Source: Sphingomonas morindae (GTDB lineage: Bacteria; Pseudomonadota; Alphaproteobacteria; Sphingomonadales; Sphingomonadaceae). From it: 64,000 bases of DNA. Made by a program: the position numbers and the translations under genes. This document shows, one piece after another, positions 39,212 through 46,885 of the stretch. The stretch covers positions 2,744,001 through 2,808,000 of the forward strand of contig NZ_CP084930.1 in the NCBI RefSeq assembly GCF_023822065.1, given 5' to 3'. The notes under the pieces were generated by a model. The model ran no database searches. It saw nothing but the letters and a program-made list of their open reading frames with translations, and had not been told where the DNA came from. Numbering within the stretch: the first letter of the stretch is position 1; the number at the start of each line of letters is the position of its first letter.

Positions 39212-39565
39212 GACTTCCCCCCTGCTGGAAGCGCCCTCCGGCGCCCGGCATTTGTCGAACCGGAATGATGTGGCGCGCATTCGTGCATGCGAAGCGCGCG
39301 GCCCTTCGCCTGCTCAGGATCGGACCCGAGCAAGAGTTTTGTTATATTTGGTTATACTGGCTTAACGCATGGCGCCGTAGCGATACCGGCCGGATTAACT
39401 TGCGGTATCGTTGCGGCTCACGTGCGAAAACATGACGGATCGACGACACCACTTCAATACCGGTGATTTCCCGTAGTACTGATCTGTGGTTTTCCCCAGG
39501 GGGCGGGCTTGACCCTATTTGACGCGGGTGAGGGCACGCGGCGGACCCGTGGGCGTTGGGTCCGC
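39212..39565. other. Intergenic region upstream of the TonB receptor
   Basis: A 354-base region with no convincing gene. It is AT-richer at 39331-39365, with two GTTATA copies ten bases apart (39341-39346 and 39351-39356) read on the plus strand; on the minus strand these give two TATAAC hexamers, the likely -10 area of the receptor promoter. It also contains the palindrome listed separately. A TTG at 39509 behind AGGGGGCGGG could extend the small plus-strand gene upstream. Confidence 0.4.
39381..39410. promoter_or_regulatory. Operator-like inverted repeat upstream of the TonB receptor
   Basis: CGATACCG (39381-39388) and CGGTATCG (39403-39410) are perfect inverted repeats with a 14-base spacer. 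A related half site ATACCGG recurs near 39458-39464. It is 170 bases upstream of the receptor start, close behind the AT-rich candidate promoter, so it may be a regulator site. Confidence 0.35.
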
Positions 39566-39724
39566 ATGGACTTTTCTATCGACTATGGGCCGCCGGGTCT
39601 GTTCGGCGCGCTGTTCATCGGGCTCGGGGCGATCGTGGCGGTGATCGTGCTGGTCTTTTTCGTCCGCGCCGCGCGCGAGGCGCATGACAGCGTGGAAGAG
39701 GAGCGCGACGAGGAGATACGCTGA
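39566..39724 (+). CDS. Small single-pass membrane protein (52 aa)
   Basis: From ATG 39566: MDFSIDYGPPG, then a hydrophobic helix GALFIGLGAIVAVIVLVFFV, then a charged tail rich in Glu, Asp and Arg. A TTG start at 39509 with a better Shine-Dalgarno would give 71 residues. No family recognised. The clear helix and charged tail support a real small protein. Confidence 0.5.
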   Translation: MDFSIDYGPPGLFGALFIGLGAIVAVIVLVFFVRAAREAHDSVEEERDEEIR

Positions 39725-39731
39725 GGCGGGC

Positions 39732-39795
39732 GGCCGCCCCGGGGGTGAGGCGGCGCGCCATCGCGTGACGCGCCGCCATCGCCGCCGGGGCGGCC
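39732..39795. terminator. Nested double hairpin between convergent genes
   Basis: Outer stem GGCCGCCCCGG (39732-39742) / CCGGGGCGGCC (39785-39795), 11 bp perfect. It encloses an inner stem GGCGGCGCG (39749-39757) / CGCGCCGCC (39769-39777), 9 bp perfect. It fills the space between the small membrane protein and the SDR gene and could end both transcripts. Confidence 0.6.
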
Positions 39796-39804
39796 CGCTG
39801 TCGA

Positions 39805-40662
39805 TCAGATGAAGGGTGTGCCGCCCGTCACCGGGATCGTCGCCGCCGAGATATAGCTCGCCTCGTCGCTGGCGAGCAGCACATAGGGCGCCGCGAGTTC
39901 GCTGGGCTGGGCGGGGCGGCCGAGCGGCGTCTGCTGGCCGAAGCTCTTCACCTTCTCCTCCGGCATGGTCGAGGGGATCAGCGGCGTCCAGACCGGCCCC
40001 GGCGCCACGCAATTGACCCGGATTCCCTTCTCGGCGAGCATCTGCGCCAGGCCGTTGGTGAAATTCTGGATCGCCCCCTTGGTGGTGGCATAGGCGAGCA
40101 GCTGCTCCGACGGCTTGTCGGCATTGACCGAGCTGGTGTTGATGATCGAGGCGCCGGGCTTCAGGTGCGGCACCGCCGCCTTGGTGAGGTAGAAGATGGC
40201 GTGGATGTTGGTGGCGAAGGTCACCTCCCATTCCTCGTCGCTGATCTCGCCAATGTCCTGGAAGGTCGCCTGGTGCGCGGCGTTGTTGACGAGGATGTCG
40301 AGCCGGCCGAAGGCGGCGAGCGCCTGCTCGACGATGGCGCGGCAATGCGCGGGCTGCTTGATGTCGCCGGCGACGAGCACCGCCTTGCGGCCGGCGGATT
40401 CGATCAGGCGGCGGGTCTCCTGCGCATCCTCCTCCTCGTCATAATAGCTGATGAGCACATCGGCGCCCTCACGCGCGAAGGCGAGCGCGACGGCGCGCCC
40501 GATGCCGCTGTCGCCGCCCGTGATGATCGCGGCGCGGCCCTCGAGCTTGCCCGAGCCGCGATAGCTGGTTTCGCCATAATCGGGCTGGGGATCCATCGCC
40601 GCGCTGCGGCCGGGCATGGGCTGTTGCTGGGCGGGAAGGGGCGGCGTGGGATGTTCGGCCAT
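39805..40662 (-). CDS. Short-chain dehydrogenase, general-stress type
   Basis: A 285-residue NAD(P)-dependent SDR of the YhdF/YdaD stress-protein branch, which carries a Pro-rich N-terminal extension (here about 40 residues with QQQPMPG). The dinucleotide motif is TGGDSGIGRAVALAF, then NNAA, catalytic Ser in INTSSVN and Tyr-Lys in YATTKGA. Start 40662 has AAGGA 8 bases upstream. Substrate unknown. Divergent from the oxidase cluster with about 210 bases between. Confidence 0.9.
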   Translation of the reverse strand: MAEHPTPPLPAQQQPMPGRSAAMDPQPDYGETSYRGSGKLEGRAAIITGGDSGIGRAVALAFAREGADVLISYYDEEEDAQETRRLIESAGRKAVLVAGDIKQPAHCRAIVEQALAAFGRLDILVNNAAHQATFQDIGEISDEEWEVTFATNIHAIFYLTKAAVPHLKPGASIINTSSVNADKPSEQLLAYATTKGAIQNFTNGLAQMLAEKGIRVNCVAPGPVWTPLIPSTMPEEKVKSFGQQTPLGRPAQPSELAAPYVLLASDEASYISAATIPVTGGTPFI

Positions 40663-40871
40663 GCGGATGGTCCTTGGTGGCGAGGGGGGAAGGCTTGTGA
40701 GCGTCTGGCGGGAGGCGGCGTTCCGGCACTGGGCGCGGCAATCGGGCGCCCCGCCGAGCCCGGCCGGCCGGCGCGACCACAGGTGTGACGGACACTCACA
40801 CAGATCAGTGGAGGCCGCCTTTTTCTGCGCCATAAGCCAGCAACATCAATGAAGAAGGGCGCGGTTTTCGG

Positions 40872-41339
40872 GTGACGAAAGGGGCAGGCGGACGATCCGG
40901 AGCGGTGGCCTTGCTGATGGCCGGCGCGCTGTGCGCGTGCAGCCGCGAGGCGCGCACGCTTGATGCCGATCAGCCCGAAACCGCGCCCGGCGCGCATCTG
41001 GACGCACGCGCCCAAGCCTATGCGGGCAATCTCTACCAGGCCGCGCAGGGCGGACGCTATTTCACCTGGTATGGCTGCGGCGCCTGCCATGGCGCGAACG
41101 CGCGCGGGGTGCGCGCGCTGGACGATGGCCGGTGGGTGCATGGCGGCCGGGTCGTGGACATCTACCGCTTCATCGCCGCCGGCCATGGCGAGGGCGGGCG
41201 AATTCCGGCCGCGCAGCTCTGGCAGATCGCAGGCTATCTGAAGTCGCTCGATGACACCGATCCGAAGCTGCGGCGGCGCCAGGATCTCGACCAGGCCGCC
41301 GAGCCGCAGGGACCGCGCTGGACCGGGCCGCAGCGATGA
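40872..41339 (+). CDS. c-type cytochrome lipoprotein, first gene of oxidase cluster
   Basis: A 155-residue exported protein with a hydrophobic leader ending LCAC, a possible lipobox, and one heme c motif, CGACH, in YGCGACHGANARGVRAL. The later region IPAAQLWQIAGYLKSLDD is the usual C-terminal helix of class I cytochromes c. GTG 40872 is the only suitable start in frame. It overlaps the subunit II gene by four bases, so it probably feeds electrons to this oxidase. Confidence 0.85.
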   Translation: MTKGAGGRSGAVALLMAGALCACSREARTLDADQPETAPGAHLDARAQAYAGNLYQAAQGGRYFTWYGCGACHGANARGVRALDDGRWVHGGRVVDIYRFIAAGHGEGGRIPAAQLWQIAGYLKSLDDTDPKLRRRQDLDQAAEPQGPRWTGPQR

Positions 41340-42322
41340 CGCGCCGCGACACGATCCCCTGCCTCCTCGCCGCCGCGAGCCTTGTCGCCGGCTGCGCGGG
41401 GCCGCAGAGCGCGCTGGCGCCGGCCGGCGACCAGGCGGCCTCGGTGTTCCGTCTGTTCGGGCTGATGCTGCTGGTGTGCGGCCTCTTCTATGGCGCGGTG
41501 CTGACGCTGCTCGGCTGGAGCCTTGCCCGCGGCGGCCGGGCGGTGGCGGAGCCATGGCTGCGGCGCGGGCTCTGGAGCTGGGGCGGGCTCATCATCGCCG
41601 GGCTGCTGGTGCTGCTCACCGGCAGCGTCCTGGTGGAGCGGGATCTCGCCGGCGCCCGCGCGCGCGAGACGCTGGTGGTGAAGGTGACGGGCCATCAATG
41701 GTGGTGGCGCATCGCCTATCGCGATCCCGCGAGCGGCCGCTGGTTCGAGACGGCCAACGAGCTGCACCTGCCGGCGGGCCGCACCAGCCGGCTCGATCTC
41801 GGCACGGCCGATGTCATCCACAGCCTGTGGATCCCGACGCTGTCGGGCAAGATGGATCTCATCCCCGGCCGCGCCAATGCGCTCGATGTCACGCCGCGCG
41901 TGCCCGGCATCTATCGCGGTCAATGCGCCGAGTTCTGCGGCGCGCAACATGCGCATATGGGGCTCGCCGTGGTGGTGGAGCCGCCCGCGCGCTTCGCCGC
42001 CTGGCTCGCCGCGCAGGCCGCCCCCGCACAGGCTCCGGCCGATCCCGTCGCCCGGCGGGGCGCGCAGGTGGTGACGCAGGGCGCCTGCGCCGCCTGCCAT
42101 CTGGTGCGCGGCACCGCCGCCACCGGGCGGGCGGGGCCGGACCTGACCCATGTCGCCAGCCGCCAGTCGCTCGCCGCCGGGCTGCTGCCGATGGGGCGCG
42201 GCGCCCTGCAGGGCTGGATCGGCCAGCCCCAGGCGCTCAAGCCCGGCACGATGATGCCGGCGGTGCCGCTCGACGCAGCCGATCTCAACGCCGCCGCGCA
42301 TTATCTGGAGACGCTGCGATGA
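41336..42322 (+). CDS. ctaC: Cytochrome c oxidase subunit II with fused cytochrome c
   Basis: A 328-residue subunit of a caa3-like oxidase. A lipoprotein-type leader (SLVAGC) and two helices (about 40-60 and 80-100) precede the CuA domain: VTGHQWWWRIAY, VIHSLWIPTLSGKMD, and CAEFCGAQHAHM with Cys197, Cys201, His205 and Met208. A C-terminal cytochrome c domain holds CAACH (251-255) and axial Met in GTMMPAVP. All CuA ligands and the heme motif are intact. Stop and start codons overlap with the neighbours on both sides. Confidence 0.94.
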   Translation: MTRRDTIPCLLAAASLVAGCAGPQSALAPAGDQAASVFRLFGLMLLVCGLFYGAVLTLLGWSLARGGRAVAEPWLRRGLWSWGGLIIAGLLVLLTGSVLVERDLAGARARETLVVKVTGHQWWWRIAYRDPASGRWFETANELHLPAGRTSRLDLGTADVIHSLWIPTLSGKMDLIPGRANALDVTPRVPGIYRGQCAEFCGAQHAHMGLAVVVEPPARFAAWLAAQAAPAQAPADPVARRGAQVVTQGACAACHLVRGTAATGRAGPDLTHVASRQSLAAGLLPMGRGALQGWIGQPQALKPGTMMPAVPLDAADLNAAAHYLETLR

Positions 42323-44193
42323 CCGAGCGGCTCGCCGCCAGCTGGGCCGATCCACCCGGGCTGAAGGGCTTTCTGTTCACCGTGGACCATAAGCGCATCG
42401 CCGGTCGCTACATCGTCACGGCGATGGCGATGATGGCGCTGGCCGGCCTGCTGGCGCTCGACATGCGCTGGCAGCTCAGCCTGCCGGGCATGCGGCGCAT
42501 GGGCCCGCAGCTGTTCAACGAAAGCTTCGCGCTGCACGGCTCGACCATGTTGTTCCTCGTCTCGGTGCCGGTGATGGAGGCGATGGCCTTGTGGCTGGTG
42601 CCGCTCATGCTGGGCCAGCGCAACATGGCCTTTCCGCGCCTGTCCGCCTTCAGCTACTGGCTCTATCTGGGCGGCGTGCTGATGCTGTGGGTGCCGCATG
42701 CGCTCGGCATCACGCCCGATCTCGGCTGGTTCGAATATCCGCCGCTGTCCGGCCCGGGCTATTCGCCCGGCCATCGCGCCGATATCTGGGCGCAGATGAT
42801 CACCTTCACCGAAGTCGCCGCGCTGGCCGCCTCGGTGAATGTCAGCGTCACCATCCTCAAGCTGCGGCCGCCGGGCATGACCCTGCCGCGCATGCCGCTG
42901 TTCCTCTGGGCGATGCTGGTCGCCTCGCTGATGACGATCTTCGCGCTGCCCGCCGTGATGCTGGCGACGAGCATGCTGATCGCGGACCGGCTGGTCGGCA
43001 CGCAATTCTTCGCCCCGGCGGCGGGCGGCGACGTGCTGCTGTTCCAGCACATGTTCTGGTTCTTCGGCCATCCCGAGGTCTACATCATCTTCGTGCCGGC
43101 GGTCGGCTTCGTCTCGACCATCGTCGAGACCTTCTGCCGGCGGCCCGTCTTCGGCTATCCCGCGATGGTGCTGTCGATCCTCGCCATCGGCACGCTCGCC
43201 TTCGGCCTGTGGGTGCACCACATGTTCGCGGTCGGCCTGCCGCGGCTGGGCAATGATTTCTACACCGCAGCGAGCATGACGATCGCGCTTCCGGCGGGGC
43301 TGCAGATCTTCTGCTGGATCGCCACGATCGCCGGCGGCCGGGTGCGGCTCGCCTTGCCGATGCTGTGGGTGCTCGCCTTCATCGTCACCTTCGTGATCGG
43401 CGGCCTGACGGGGGTGATGACCGCCGCCGCGCCGCTCGACCTGCAACTGACCGACACCTATTTCGTGGTCGCGCACTTCCATTATGTGCTGGTCGGCGGC
43501 GCCATCTTCCCGCTGCTCGGCGCCTTCACCTACTGGTATCCCAAGGCGACCGGACGGATGCTGGGGGAGCGGCTGGGCCGGCTCGCCTTCGCGGCGATCG
43601 TCGGCGGGTTCAATCTCGGCTTCTTCCCGATGCACATACTCGGCCTGTGGGGCATGCCGCGCCGGGTCTATACCTATGGCCCGGAAATGGGCTGGGGACC
43701 GCTCAACCTGCTCGCCACCTTCGGCTCCACGGTGGCGGTGGGCGGGGGGCTGCTGTTCGTCGCCAACGCGCTGTGGAGCCTGTGGCGCGGGCTGCCCGCG
43801 GGGGCCAATCCCTGGGGCGCGGCGACGCTGGAATGGGCGACCGCCTCGCCGCCGCCGGCGCCGAGCTTCGCCATGGTGCCGGTGGTGGACAGCCTCACCC
43901 CGCTCTGGCCGGGCGACGCGCCGCTGCGCGTGATGACCGGGCTGCGCGACGATCGGCGCGAGCTGCTCGTCACCTCGGTGGTGGAGGCTCTGCCGCTCTA
44001 CCGCCAGAAGAGCCCCGGCCCCTCGGCCTGGCCGCTGGTGGCCGCCCTGGCCGTCTCGGTGCTGTTCCTCGGCAGCATCTTCACGCCCTGGGCGCTGATC
44101 TGGGGCGCGGTGCCGGTGGCGGTGGCGCTGACCTTCTGGTTCTGGCCCCACCGCCCGCGCGCGCGCCACGGCCCGCTGGCGGCGCGGCGATGA
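42319..44193 (+). CDS. ctaD: Heme-copper oxidase subunit I lacking canonical D/K-channel residues
   Basis: A 624-residue, 12-helix-core subunit that reduces O2. Ligands are intact: His73 (ALHGSTMLF) and His388 for the low-spin heme; His386 for the high-spin heme; His251, His300 and His301 for CuB; Tyr255 in HPEVY forms the His-Tyr site. Glu253 (HPEV) is also present. In contrast the D-channel entry reads GQRNMAFPRLS, with Asn102 in place of Asp, and Ser109 where Asn is usual. The K-channel helix reads LPAGLQIFCW, with Gln329 in place of Lys. About 110 residues follow the core, ending in two further helices. It overlaps subunit II and III genes by 4 bases each. Likely an alternative oxidase. 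Confidence 0.94.
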   Translation: MTERLAASWADPPGLKGFLFTVDHKRIAGRYIVTAMAMMALAGLLALDMRWQLSLPGMRRMGPQLFNESFALHGSTMLFLVSVPVMEAMALWLVPLMLGQRNMAFPRLSAFSYWLYLGGVLMLWVPHALGITPDLGWFEYPPLSGPGYSPGHRADIWAQMITFTEVAALAASVNVSVTILKLRPPGMTLPRMPLFLWAMLVASLMTIFALPAVMLATSMLIADRLVGTQFFAPAAGGDVLLFQHMFWFFGHPEVYIIFVPAVGFVSTIVETFCRRPVFGYPAMVLSILAIGTLAFGLWVHHMFAVGLPRLGNDFYTAASMTIALPAGLQIFCWIATIAGGRVRLALPMLWVLAFIVTFVIGGLTGVMTAAAPLDLQLTDTYFVVAHFHYVLVGGAIFPLLGAFTYWYPKATGRMLGERLGRLAFAAIVGGFNLGFFPMHILGLWGMPRRVYTYGPEMGWGPLNLLATFGSTVAVGGGLLFVANALWSLWRGLPAGANPWGAATLEWATASPPPAPSFAMVPVVDSLTPLWPGDAPLRVMTGLRDDRRELLVTSVVEALPLYRQKSPGPSAWPLVAALAVSVLFLGSIFTPWALIWGAVPVAVALTFWFWPHRPRARHGPLAARR

Positions 44194-44807
44194 GCGCGCC
44201 GCCCGCCACCCAGATCGTCGGCGACCTGTCCGGCCTGCCGGACAGCGACAGCGGCCCGCGCCACCTCGTCTGGTGGGGCAATCTCGGCTTCATGCTGATC
44301 GAGGGTACCGGCTTCGCGCTCGCCATCGCCGCCGCGCTCTTTCTGTGGAGCCGCGCGCCCGCCTGGCCGCCGCCCGGCGATGCCCCGCCCGCGCTGCTGT
44401 GGAGCGGGCTGCTCACGCTCGGCCTCTTCGCCAGCGGCCTGCCCAATGGCTGGGTGAAGCGGCGCGCGCTGGCCAAGGATGCGGCGGGCGTGCGGCGCGG
44501 GGTGCTGGCCATGACGGTCATCGGCCTGGCGCTGCTGGCGGTGCGCGGCTTCGAGATCGCCGCGCTCACGCCCCGCTGGGACAAGGATGCCTATGGATCG
44601 GCGATCTGGATGCTCATGCTGCTCCACACCAGCCACATCCTCACCGATTGGGGCGACACGGCGGTGCAGGCGGCGTGGCTCTACACCCACAGCATCGGCG
44701 ACGACCAGTTCGCGGACGTGGAGGATAACTGCAACTACTGGTCGTTCGTCATCTGGGCCTGGGTGCCGCTCTATGCCGTGGTCTATTGGCTGCCGAGGCT
44801 GGGATGA
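44190..44807 (+). CDS. Cytochrome c oxidase subunit III-like protein
   Basis: A 205-residue protein with about five helices: WWGNLGFMLIEGTGFALAIAAALF near the N-terminus, and IWMLMLLHTSHILTDWGDT with a His-Thr-Ser-His segment similar to helix 5-6 of subunit III. CNYWSFVIWAWVPLYAVVYW at the end matches the terminal helix. It lacks the first two helices of the seven-helix form. Joined to subunit I by ATGA and to the next gene by ATGA. Confidence 0.85.
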   Translation: MSAPPATQIVGDLSGLPDSDSGPRHLVWWGNLGFMLIEGTGFALAIAAALFLWSRAPAWPPPGDAPPALLWSGLLTLGLFASGLPNGWVKRRALAKDAAGVRRGVLAMTVIGLALLAVRGFEIAALTPRWDKDAYGSAIWMLMLLHTSHILTDWGDTAVQAAWLYTHSIGDDQFADVEDNCNYWSFVIWAWVPLYAVVYWLPRLG

Positions 44808-45115
44808 GCGCGCGCGGGCGGGCATGGCTGGCGCTGCTGACGCCGGGTCTGGTCTGGTTTCTCCAGCAGCAGGCGATCGGCGGTCCGCTCCGCATCAACT
44901 GCCGGGTCGCCGATGCGGGCGCGGCGCTCGCCTGGGGGCTGGCGACGATCCTCGCCTGTGGCGGCGCGGCCTGGCTCGGCCGGCGCACCGCGCGGAGCGC
45001 GGAAGGCAGCACCGCCTGGCTGGCGCGGCTGGCGCCGCTCGCCGCGCTCGTCTTCGGGCTCGCCGCCCTGTTCGGCACGATCGCCGCCGCCGTGGTGCCG
45101 GCATGCGCGCGCTGA
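44804..45115 (+). CDS. Small membrane protein of the oxidase cluster
   Basis: 103 residues with three hydrophobic helices (about 8-22, 38-55 and 72-95). The hydrophilic bend has INCRVAD with a Cys. It overlaps both neighbours. I do not recognise a family. In clusters with two subunit III-like genes, this position is taken by the shorter one, so it may be a small subunit or an assembly protein. This is inference from position. Confidence 0.75.
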   Translation: MSARGRAWLALLTPGLVWFLQQQAIGGPLRINCRVADAGAALAWGLATILACGGAAWLGRRTARSAEGSTAWLARLAPLAALVFGLAALFGTIAAAVVPACAR

Positions 45116-46014
45116 GCCGCCGCCTCGCCTTTCTGTCCGCGCTGCTCGCGGCCGCGCCCGCCGCCGCGCATCCCGGCCACCACCACGGCGCGCCGGGATG
45201 GACCTGGGATCCCGCCATTCTCGTGCCGCTGGCGCTGGCCTTGGCGCTCTTCCTGATCGGCTGGCGCCGGATCGCCGCGCGCTCGGGCCGGGGCGCGGCG
45301 TGGCGGCGGCGGCTCGGCCTCTTCGTCGCGGGCTGGCTGATGCTGGCGGGCGCGCTCGTGTCGCCGCTGCACGAGGCGGGCGAGCGCAGCTTCGCGCTCC
45401 ACATGACCGAGCATGAGCTGCTGATGCTCGTCGCGGCGCCGCTGCTGGTGCTGGCGGAACCGCTGGCGGTGCTGCTCTGGGCCTTCCCGGCCGGCGCGCG
45501 GCGGGGGATCGGGCGGCTGGTGGCGCGGCCCTGGCTCGCCGCCATGTGGCGCTGGCTCACCGCGCCGGTGCCCGCGACCGCGCTGCAGGCGGCGGCGCTG
45601 TGGGGCTGGCATGCCCCCGCTTTGTTCGATCGGGCGCTGCGCAGCCCCGGCTGGCACGCGGCTCAGCATGCCAGCTTCCTCGCCACCGCGCTCCTCTTCT
45701 GGACGGCGATGCTGGGGCGGCGTGGCGGGCGGGCGGCGCATGCGGCGGGGCAGGCGGTGGCGGCCTTGTGCCTGTTCGCCACCTCGGTCGTCTCGGGCGG
45801 CCTCGGGGCGCTGATGGCCGTCTCGGACAGCCCCTGGTATGCGGGCTATGCCGCGCTCGGCCTCGCGCCTTTCGGCCTGACTCCGGCCGAGGATCAGCAG
45901 CTCGCGGGGCTGATCATGTGGGTGCCGGGCGGGCTCGTTCACGCGCTCGCGGCGCTGGTGCTGGTGCGCCAGCTCTTGATCCAGGGGGAGGCGCGCCATG
46001 CCGATGCCCTCTAG
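45103..46014 (+). CDS. ctaG: CtaG-type cytochrome oxidase assembly factor (caa3_CtaG)
   Basis: A 303-residue protein with a signal peptide (LLAAAPAAA), a His-rich HPGHHHG, then seven helices. LGLFVAGWLMLAGALVSPLHEAGERSFALHMTEHELLMLVAAPLLVL with two His, and LWGWHAPALFDRALRSPGWHAAQHASF, are the signatures of the Bacillus-type CtaG family, distinct from the Cox11 type. It helps to form the caa3-type CuB site in other bacteria. It overlaps the previous gene by 13 bases. Confidence 0.88.
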   Translation: MRALSRRLAFLSALLAAAPAAAHPGHHHGAPGWTWDPAILVPLALALALFLIGWRRIAARSGRGAAWRRRLGLFVAGWLMLAGALVSPLHEAGERSFALHMTEHELLMLVAAPLLVLAEPLAVLLWAFPAGARRGIGRLVARPWLAAMWRWLTAPVPATALQAAALWGWHAPALFDRALRSPGWHAAQHASFLATALLFWTAMLGRRGGRAAHAAGQAVAALCLFATSVVSGGLGALMAVSDSPWYAGYAALGLAPFGLTPAEDQQLAGLIMWVPGGLVHALAALVLVRQLLIQGEARHADAL

Positions 46015-46415
46015 CCTGCGCTTCGTGGCGCTGCTGCTCGGCCTCGGCGCGGCCTCGGCGCCGATCGCCTGGGATCGTGCAGGAGCATCAGGACGAGGCC
46101 CAGGCGCGTGTCCGCGCCGAGGCGATGACGGGCGGTTCGGCGGCGGCGGGGGCGATCGCGTTCGGCCGCTATGGCTGCGGCGCCTGCCATCGCGTGCGCG
46201 CCATCGCCGGCGCCGATGGCACGGTCGGGCCGCCGCTGGATCATTTCGCCCGCCGCACGCTGATCGCCGGCCGTTTCGCCAATGATCCGGCCAAGCTCGC
46301 CGCCTGGCTTGAGACGCCGCAGCGGCTCGTTCCGGGCAGCGGCATGCCTGATCTTGGCGTCACCCCGCGCGATGCGCGCGACATGGCCGCCTATCTCTAC
46401 ACGCTCCGTCCCTGA
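45998..46415 (+). pseudogene. Cytochrome c with apparent one-base frameshift after the signal peptide
   Basis: ATG 45998 has a strong ribosome site (GGGGGAGG) and starts a signal peptide, SSLRFVALLLGLGAASAP. The frame then turns to non-coding sequence at GGG 46071-46073. In the +1 frame the coding continues VQEHQDEAQARVRAE and the cytochrome body: CGACH in RYGCGACHRVRA, PPLDHF, and the axial Met in GSGMPDLG, ending at 46415. Removing one G at 46071-46073 joins the two parts into one protein of about 138 residues. It may be a true inactivating mutation or a sequencing error. Reading from GTG 46077 gives a version with no export signal. Confidence 0.75.
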
Positions 46416-46427
46416 TCGGCCGCGCGG

Positions 46428-46658
46428 TCAGCGCGGGCGCCGGCCGCCGCCATGGGGCAGCACGGGCACGAGGCTGATCGCCAGCGCCAGCATCAGCACC
46501 AGCGCCGGGGCGTTGTCGTCGAAATAGCGGGCGAGCGCGCGACCGCCGAGCAGAAGCGCGGCGAGCAGCGCCAGCGCGGCGAGGACCAGGCCGGCGCGGC
46601 CGCGCGGCGGCGCCGATCGGGCGGGCGCATGGGGTAAGGGGGCGGCGAGGCAGGGCAT
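46428..46658 (-). CDS. Small two-helix membrane protein (76 aa)
   Basis: Start ATG 46658 has GGAGG 7 bases upstream. The protein has a basic N-terminus and two helices, LVLAALALLAALLLGG and LVLMLALAISLVPVL, separated by RALARYFDDNAPA. The C-terminus is Gly/Arg-rich. No family recognised. It is convergent with the cytochrome cluster. A candidate promoter on the minus strand is TTGTAG (46747-46742) and TATTAT (46726-46721) with a short 15-base spacer. Confidence 0.65.
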   Translation of the reverse strand: MPCLAAPLPHAPARSAPPRGRAGLVLAALALLAALLLGGRALARYFDDNAPALVLMLALAISLVPVLPHGGGRRPR

Positions 46659-46885
46659 GGCGGACCTCCGGCGGTGCGATGCGCCACGTGTCGGCCATTT
46701 CCCCGCCCGTGCGGAGTGGGATAATATCGCGCCGGGACGTTCTACAAAGCTGACAAGCCCGGGCGGAGGCCGCTGCCAAGCATCTGGAGTACGGTGCTTT
46801 TCGCCCCGGCCCGCGCGGCGTCGCGCCGCCCCGGCCTTGACGCGCGCCGCGTGGCGAGGAAGGGCGGGCCGAGCGACAGGAGGAG

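Noticed and set aside
46681-46760. TTGTAG and TATTAT as a firm promoter of the small membrane protein gene
   Set aside because: Spacer is only 15 bases and both boxes are partial matches; mentioned only as a candidate.
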